A DNA stretch of 64,000 nt. Origin: Streptomyces adelaidensis. GTDB lineage: Bacteria; Actinomycetota; Actinomycetes; Streptomycetales; Streptomycetaceae. Position numbers and translations under genes: made by a program. Shown in pieces: positions 61,032 through 64,000 of the stretch. The DNA lies in assembly GCF_016598475.1 (NCBI RefSeq), contig NZ_JAEMUX010000043.1, positions 1 to 64,000 on the forward strand, read 5' to 3'. The notes under the pieces are model-generated. The model ran no database searches. It was not told the origin of the DNA and saw only the letters and a list, made by a program, of their open reading frames with translations. Numbering within the stretch: position 1 is the stretch's first letter; each line of letters begins with the position of its first letter.

Positions 61032-61925
61032 CTACGCCTCGATCCGGTTGGCTGAACGCAGCCGGGCGAAGCTGCGGGCGAGGAGCCGGGAGACATGCAT
61101 CTGGGAGACGCCGAGTTCGGCGCTGATCTGCGACTGGGTGAGGTTGCTGTAGTAGCGGAGGAGCAGGATCCGCTGTTCGCGTTCGGGGAGCTGGACGAGG
61201 AGGTGCCGTACGAGGTCGCGGTGTTCGACGCCGTCCAGCTCGGGGTCCTCGTAGCCGAGCCGGTCGAGCAGCCCCGGCATCCCGTCGCCCTCCTGCGCGG
61301 CCTCCAGGGAAGTCGCGTGGTACGAGCGGCCCGCCTCGATGCAGGACAGGACCTCCTCCTCGGAGATGCGCAGCCGTTCGGCGATCTCGGCGGTCGAGGG
61401 GGTGCGTCCGAAGGCGGTCGTCAGGTCCTCGGTGGCGCCGTTCACCTGCACCCACAGCTCGTGCAGCCGGCGCGGGACGTGGACCGTGCGGACGTTGTCG
61501 CGGAAGTACCGCTTGATCTCGCCGACGACGGTCGGCATCGCGAAGGTCGGGAACTGCACGCCCCGGTCCGGGTCGAACCGGTCGATCGCGTTGATCAGCC
61601 CGATGGTCCCGACCTGGACCACGTCCTCCATGGGCTCGTTGCGGGAGCGGAAACGGGCGGCCGCGTAGCGCACGAGCGGGAGGTTCGCCTCGATGAGCGC
61701 CCCGCGCACGCGGTGGTGTTCCGGAGTGCCCGGCTCCAGATGCTTCAGCTCACCGAAGAGCAGCTGGGTGAGCGCCCGGGTGTCGGCGCCTCGCCGCTTC
61801 TCCGGGACGGGGACGGGGGTGGGCTCGGGGACAGGAGCGGGGTCAGGAGCGGGGTCAGGGACCGGGATCTCTTCCTGGGGTGGCGCAGTACTGGCCGACA
61901 CGGGCAACGCCACCTCTTCATCCAT
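61032..61925 (-). CDS. sigF: SigF-type sporulation sigma factor
   Basis: A 297-residue SigB/SigF-group sigma factor. A Pro/Val/Glu-rich N-terminus (IPVPDPAPDPAPVPEPTPVP) precedes region 2 (LPLVRYAAARFRSRNEPMEDVVQVGTIGLINAIDRFD), region 3, and region 4 (LPEREQRILLLRYYSNLTQSQISAELGVSQMHVSRLLARSF). S. coelicolor SigF acts late in spore maturation. Motif regions here match the sigF group closely from memory. ATG 61925 (MDEEVALP) is preferred over TTG 61940. It lies upstream of the sigN-type gene on the same strand. No dedicated anti-sigma gene is adjacent, as expected for this locus. Confidence 0.85.
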   Translation of the reverse strand: MDEEVALPVSASTAPPQEEIPVPDPAPDPAPVPEPTPVPVPEKRRGADTRALTQLLFGELKHLEPGTPEHHRVRGALIEANLPLVRYAAARFRSRNEPMEDVVQVGTIGLINAIDRFDPDRGVQFPTFAMPTVVGEIKRYFRDNVRTVHVPRRLHELWVQVNGATEDLTTAFGRTPSTAEIAERLRISEEEVLSCIEAGRSYHATSLEAAQEGDGMPGLLDRLGYEDPELDGVEHRDLVRHLLVQLPEREQRILLLRYYSNLTQSQISAELGVSQMHVSRLLARSFARLRSANRIEA

Positions 61926-62033
61926 CAACTCAACCGTCAAAAGCGGTCATAGCATCACAAGACATGTGCACTGTGATCAAGCACCGCATAGCGCCGTGTT
62001 GAGGGAGAGAGGCAAAGAAAGGGGTACGAAAGA

Positions 62034-62058
62034 GCCCCGCACTGTTCGAGTGCGGGGC
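62034..62058 (-). terminator. Terminator of the Dabb gene
   Basis: GCCCCGCACT (62034-62043) pairs with AGTGCGGGGC (62049-62058) around a 5-nt loop. On the minus strand a TCTTTCG tract follows, 20 bases past the stop at 62078. Confidence 0.8.
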
Positions 62059-62077
62059 CGGGTGTGAGCCATGCGGC

Positions 62078-62371
62078 TCAGAACTCGTAGTCGGCGATCA
62101 CCCACGTGGCGAACTCGCGCCACAGCGCGACGCCGGCCTGGTGTTCCGGGTGTCCGACGTACGTCCGCAGGGCCGCCGCGTCCTCGAACGCGGAGTTGAT
62201 CGCGAAGTCGTACGCGATGGGCCGGTCGCTGAAGTTCCAGCCCAGCTCCCAGTGGCGCAGCTCGGGGATCTTCCCGTCGAGCGCGCGGAAGGCGGCCTCG
62301 CCCGCCACGACCCGGGGGTCGTCGCGCTCGACGCCCTCGTTGAGCTTGAAGAGGACCAGGTGGCGGATCAT
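62078..62371 (-). CDS. Dabb (stress-responsive alpha/beta barrel) domain protein
   Basis: A 97-residue dimeric ferredoxin-like protein: MIRHLVLFKLNEGVERDD (the conserved N-terminal strand), IAYDFAINSAFEDAAALRTYVGHPEHQ (signature FxS and Y-HP), and a C-terminal VIADYEF. The family binds or transforms small aromatic or lipid ligands, but its role in Streptomyces is unknown. ATG 62371 is chosen for this standard start. It lies downstream of the small protein at 62412 on the minus strand. Confidence 0.9.
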   Translation of the reverse strand: MIRHLVLFKLNEGVERDDPRVVAGEAAFRALDGKIPELRHWELGWNFSDRPIAYDFAINSAFEDAAALRTYVGHPEHQAGVALWREFATWVIADYEF

Positions 62372-62411
62372 GGGAGCTCCGAGAAGGTCGTACGACGTTC
62401 TGGTGGTTCTT

Positions 62412-62588
62412 CTACTCGGCCCCGTCGGCGAGCCAGGTGAAGAAGTCACCGATGGACTGGGCGGCGTTCGAGACGCCCTCGAACCCTATCTGGACGTAGT
62501 CGGCGGCCTTCTCCGGGTCCGTGATGATCACGTAGAGCACGAAGACCACGAGCACGTACAGCGCGATCTTCTTCCCCTGCACCGCCAC
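62412..62588 (-). CDS. Small membrane protein
   Basis: A 58-residue protein with one transmembrane helix (IALYVLVVFVLYVII) and an amphipathic, acidic C-terminus (VQIGFEGVSNAAQSIGDFFTWLADGAE). GTG 62588 has GGAGG five bases upstream; GTG 62582 is also possible. This form is common in Streptomyces, but no function is known. It is 40 bases before the Dabb gene. Confidence 0.7.
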   Translation of the reverse strand: MAVQGKKIALYVLVVFVLYVIITDPEKAADYVQIGFEGVSNAAQSIGDFFTWLADGAE

Positions 62589-62735
62589 CGCGGCCTCCCC
62601 CGCCTCTTGTGCCCTGTGGCCCCATGGGTCGCATCGGTCCCATGGGTCCGTCTTTGTCGGCGGCGAGTGTAACCCGATCGTGTGTTCGCAGGTGATACGG
62701 GTGATACAGGGGCATCGGAAACGCCGGAAACGCAC

Positions 62736-62765
62736 GAAGGGCCCCGTCTGACGACGGGGCCCTTC
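62736..62765 (-). terminator. Terminator of tRNA-Ser(CGA)
   Basis: A perfect 13-bp stem (62736-62748 with 62753-62765) around TGAC lies just past the tRNA 3' end. Confidence 0.85.
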
Positions 62766-62770
62766 TTCGG

Positions 62771-62855
62771 CGGTAGCGGAGGGATTTGAACCCTCGGTGA
62801 CTTGCGCCACACTCGCTTTCGAGGCGAGCTCCTTCGGCCGCTCGGACACGCTACC
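62771..62855 (-). tRNA. tRNA-Ser(CGA)
   Basis: An 85-nt cloverleaf on the minus strand. The acceptor GGTAGCG pairs with CGCTACC. The anticodon stem CTCGC/GCGAG holds loop CTCGAAA with anticodon CGA. It has a long variable arm and T-arm GAGGG-TTCAAAT-CCCTC. Discriminator G; no encoded CCA. Confidence 0.97.
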
Positions 62856-62920
62856 GAGGGAGACCTTACAGCAAGGTGCGGCGTGCTTTGAAATCGATAT
62901 GGGGGACTCGCGGGCCGGTG

Positions 62921-63418
62921 TCAGCGGGTGCGGAAGAAGTCGGTGAGGAGCTGTGCGCACTCGTCGGCGAGGACGCCCTCGACCACCTCGGGGCGGTGGT
63001 TGAGCCGCCGGTCGCGTACGACGTCCCAGAGGGAACCGGTGGCTCCGGCCTTCTCGTCGCGGGCGCCGTAGACGACCCGGTCGACCCGGGACTGCACGAG
63101 CGCGCCCGCGCACATCGTGCACGGTTCGAGGGTGACGACCAGCGTGCAGCCGGTCAGCCGCCACTCGCCGAGTTCCGCCGCCGCCCGGCGGACGGCCAGC
63201 ACCTCCGCGTGGGCGGTCGGGTCGCCGGTCGCCTCGCGTTCGTTGTGCCCGGTGGCCAGTACGGTCGTGCCGTCCGGGGACAGTACGACCGCACCGACCG
63301 GGACGTCACCGCCCCGGGCGGCCCGCCCGGCCTCGGCCAGGGCGAGCCGCATCGCGGCCCGCCAGCGGTCGCGTACCGGATCGGGGCCCGGTGCCTCTGC
63401 GTCGGTTGCTTCGGTCAC
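62921..63418 (-). CDS. tadA: tRNA adenosine(34) deaminase TadA
   Basis: A 165-residue cytidine-deaminase-fold enzyme that converts A34 to inosine in tRNA-Arg(ACG), a substrate encoded at 43856. Zinc ligands His70 (THAEV), Cys100 and Cys103 (LEPCTMC) and the proton-shuttling Glu72 are all present. GTG 63418 is the start. It is 43 bases downstream of its partner gene at 63461. Confidence 0.96.
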   Translation of the reverse strand: MTEATDAEAPGPDPVRDRWRAAMRLALAEAGRAARGGDVPVGAVVLSPDGTTVLATGHNEREATGDPTAHAEVLAVRRAAAELGEWRLTGCTLVVTLEPCTMCAGALVQSRVDRVVYGARDEKAGATGSLWDVVRDRRLNHRPEVVEGVLADECAQLLTDFFRTR

Positions 63419-63460
63419 CCGGGGAACGTAACGGATGCGGACAGCGGGTGGCGGACGCTC

Positions 63461-63985
63461 CTAGCGGACCGTCTCCAGGACCTCCGACGCTCCGAGCGCC
63501 TCGGCGATCGAGCCGAGGGCGTCGTCGGCGTCGAGGGCGCGGAGCTGCTTCTCGCCCACGCCCAGGTCGTCGAGGATCTCGCTGTCGCCGACCGGGCTGT
63601 GCGGCACGGCCTCGGCGCCCGTGCCGTCGTCATCGTCGTCGTCTGGCTCACCGTCCTCCGTGCCGTCGAGGTCGAGGGCGTCCAGGTCGGGGTCGTCGCC
63701 GGGGTCCCTCCCGAGCAACTCGTCGGTGAGCAGGATCTCTCCGTAGCTGCTGCGGGCGGCGGCGGCGGCGTCCGAGACGTAGATACGCGGGTCGTCCTCG
63801 CCATCGATGCGGACGACGCCGAACCACGCGTCCTCCTGTTCGATGAGCACCAGCACCGTGTCGTCCCCGGGTGAGGCTTCACGGGCCAGTTCGGCCAGAT
63901 CCGACAGGGTTTCCACATCGTCGATCTCTGTGTCGCTCGCTTCCCACCCGTCTTCGGTGCGCGCGAGCAGTGCGGCGAAGTACAC
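63461..63985 (-). CDS. tRNA adenosine deaminase-associated protein
   Basis: A 174-residue acidic protein of the family encoded immediately upstream of tadA in actinobacteria (MYFAALLARTEDGWEASDTEIDDVETLSDLAELAREASPGDDTVLVLIEQEDAWFG), with a strongly acidic middle (DPDLDALDLDGTEDGEPDDDDDDG). Its role is unproven; the conserved pairing implies it helps TadA. GTG 63985. Only 15 bases separate its start from the window edge, so its promoter is not visible. Confidence 0.88.
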   Translation of the reverse strand: MYFAALLARTEDGWEASDTEIDDVETLSDLAELAREASPGDDTVLVLIEQEDAWFGVVRIDGEDDPRIYVSDAAAAARSSYGEILLTDELLGRDPGDDPDLDALDLDGTEDGEPDDDDDDGTGAEAVPHSPVGDSEILDDLGVGEKQLRALDADDALGSIAEALGASEVLETVR

Positions 63986-64000
63986 CGTGACTCTCCCACT

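Overview
The window is high-GC actinobacterial chromosome and fits the conserved core of a Streptomyces species near its replication origin. The evidence is the strong third-position GC, frequent GTG starts, Tat-exported enzymes, a subtilisin-inhibitor gene, a sigF/sigN-type sigma pair, and two Streptomyces-type parS sites (1182-1195 and 37482-37497). From memory, the gene order resembles the S. coelicolor interval from about SCO3963 (DtpA) to the SCO4034/SCO4035 sigma genes. I could not check this by alignment.

Layout. (1) 97-6832, minus strand: an extracytoplasmic copper-trafficking cluster of membrane protein, YcnI, Sco, PCu(A)C chaperone (ECuC-like), CopC-CopD and Tat-exported DyP peroxidase (DtpA-like). 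(2) 7188-7634: an RsbW-like ATPase. (3) 7722-16205, minus strand: a complete Fxs RiPP-type cluster, with precursor FxsA ending in FQSSV, radical SAM/SPASM-HExxH protein FxsB, TIR-like FxsC, and FxsT (ParA-like ATPase, TIR, NB-ARC, TPR). (4) 16604-31810: secreted intradiol dioxygenase, CitG-like protein, aminopeptidase P, SpoIIE-type phosphatase, two primase/polymerase-domain proteins, a SEC-C protein, GDPD, HtrA-type protease, tRNA-Ser(UGA) and several small proteins. A structured C-loop RNA candidate lies at 23601-23732. (5) 32100-37450: a translationally coupled MaoC-DUF35 / MaoC / thiolase-like trio with the architecture of mycobacterial ChsH2-ChsH1-Ltp2, then a SigE-family ECF sigma factor and an acyl-CoA synthetase behind a perfect TetR-type palindrome. 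(6) 37466-37513: a 48-bp perfect palindrome with parS at its centre, in the terminator position between two convergent genes. (7) 37524-42431: a 1635-residue PAS/pseudokinase/receiver protein. (8) 42747-43928: a subtilisin-inhibitor-like protein, tRNA-Ser(GCU) and tRNA-Arg(ACG). (9) 45262-51639: an OmpR-type two-component system followed by a GtrA-type GT2 and an ArnT-like GT39. (10) 51902-58919: two DHA2 exporters, one with fused beta-sandwich repeats, with TetR and MarR regulators, an F420 oxidoreductase plus a remnant of a second copy, and a YceI protein. (11) 59092-63985: sigN/sigF-type sigma factors, a Dabb protein, tRNA-Ser(CGA), TadA and its partner.

Working together: the copper genes probably supply cytochrome oxidase and cuproenzymes. 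Each Fxs gene is placed as in other actinobacterial Fxs loci. The TCS-GT genes look like an envelope-glycosylation unit. Two non-coding patterns recur: short tandem-repeat arrays that begin a few bases after stop codons (dtpA, fxsA, fxsB, fxsC, sigF), and a dispersed 28-nt repeat family found four times in full and once in part.
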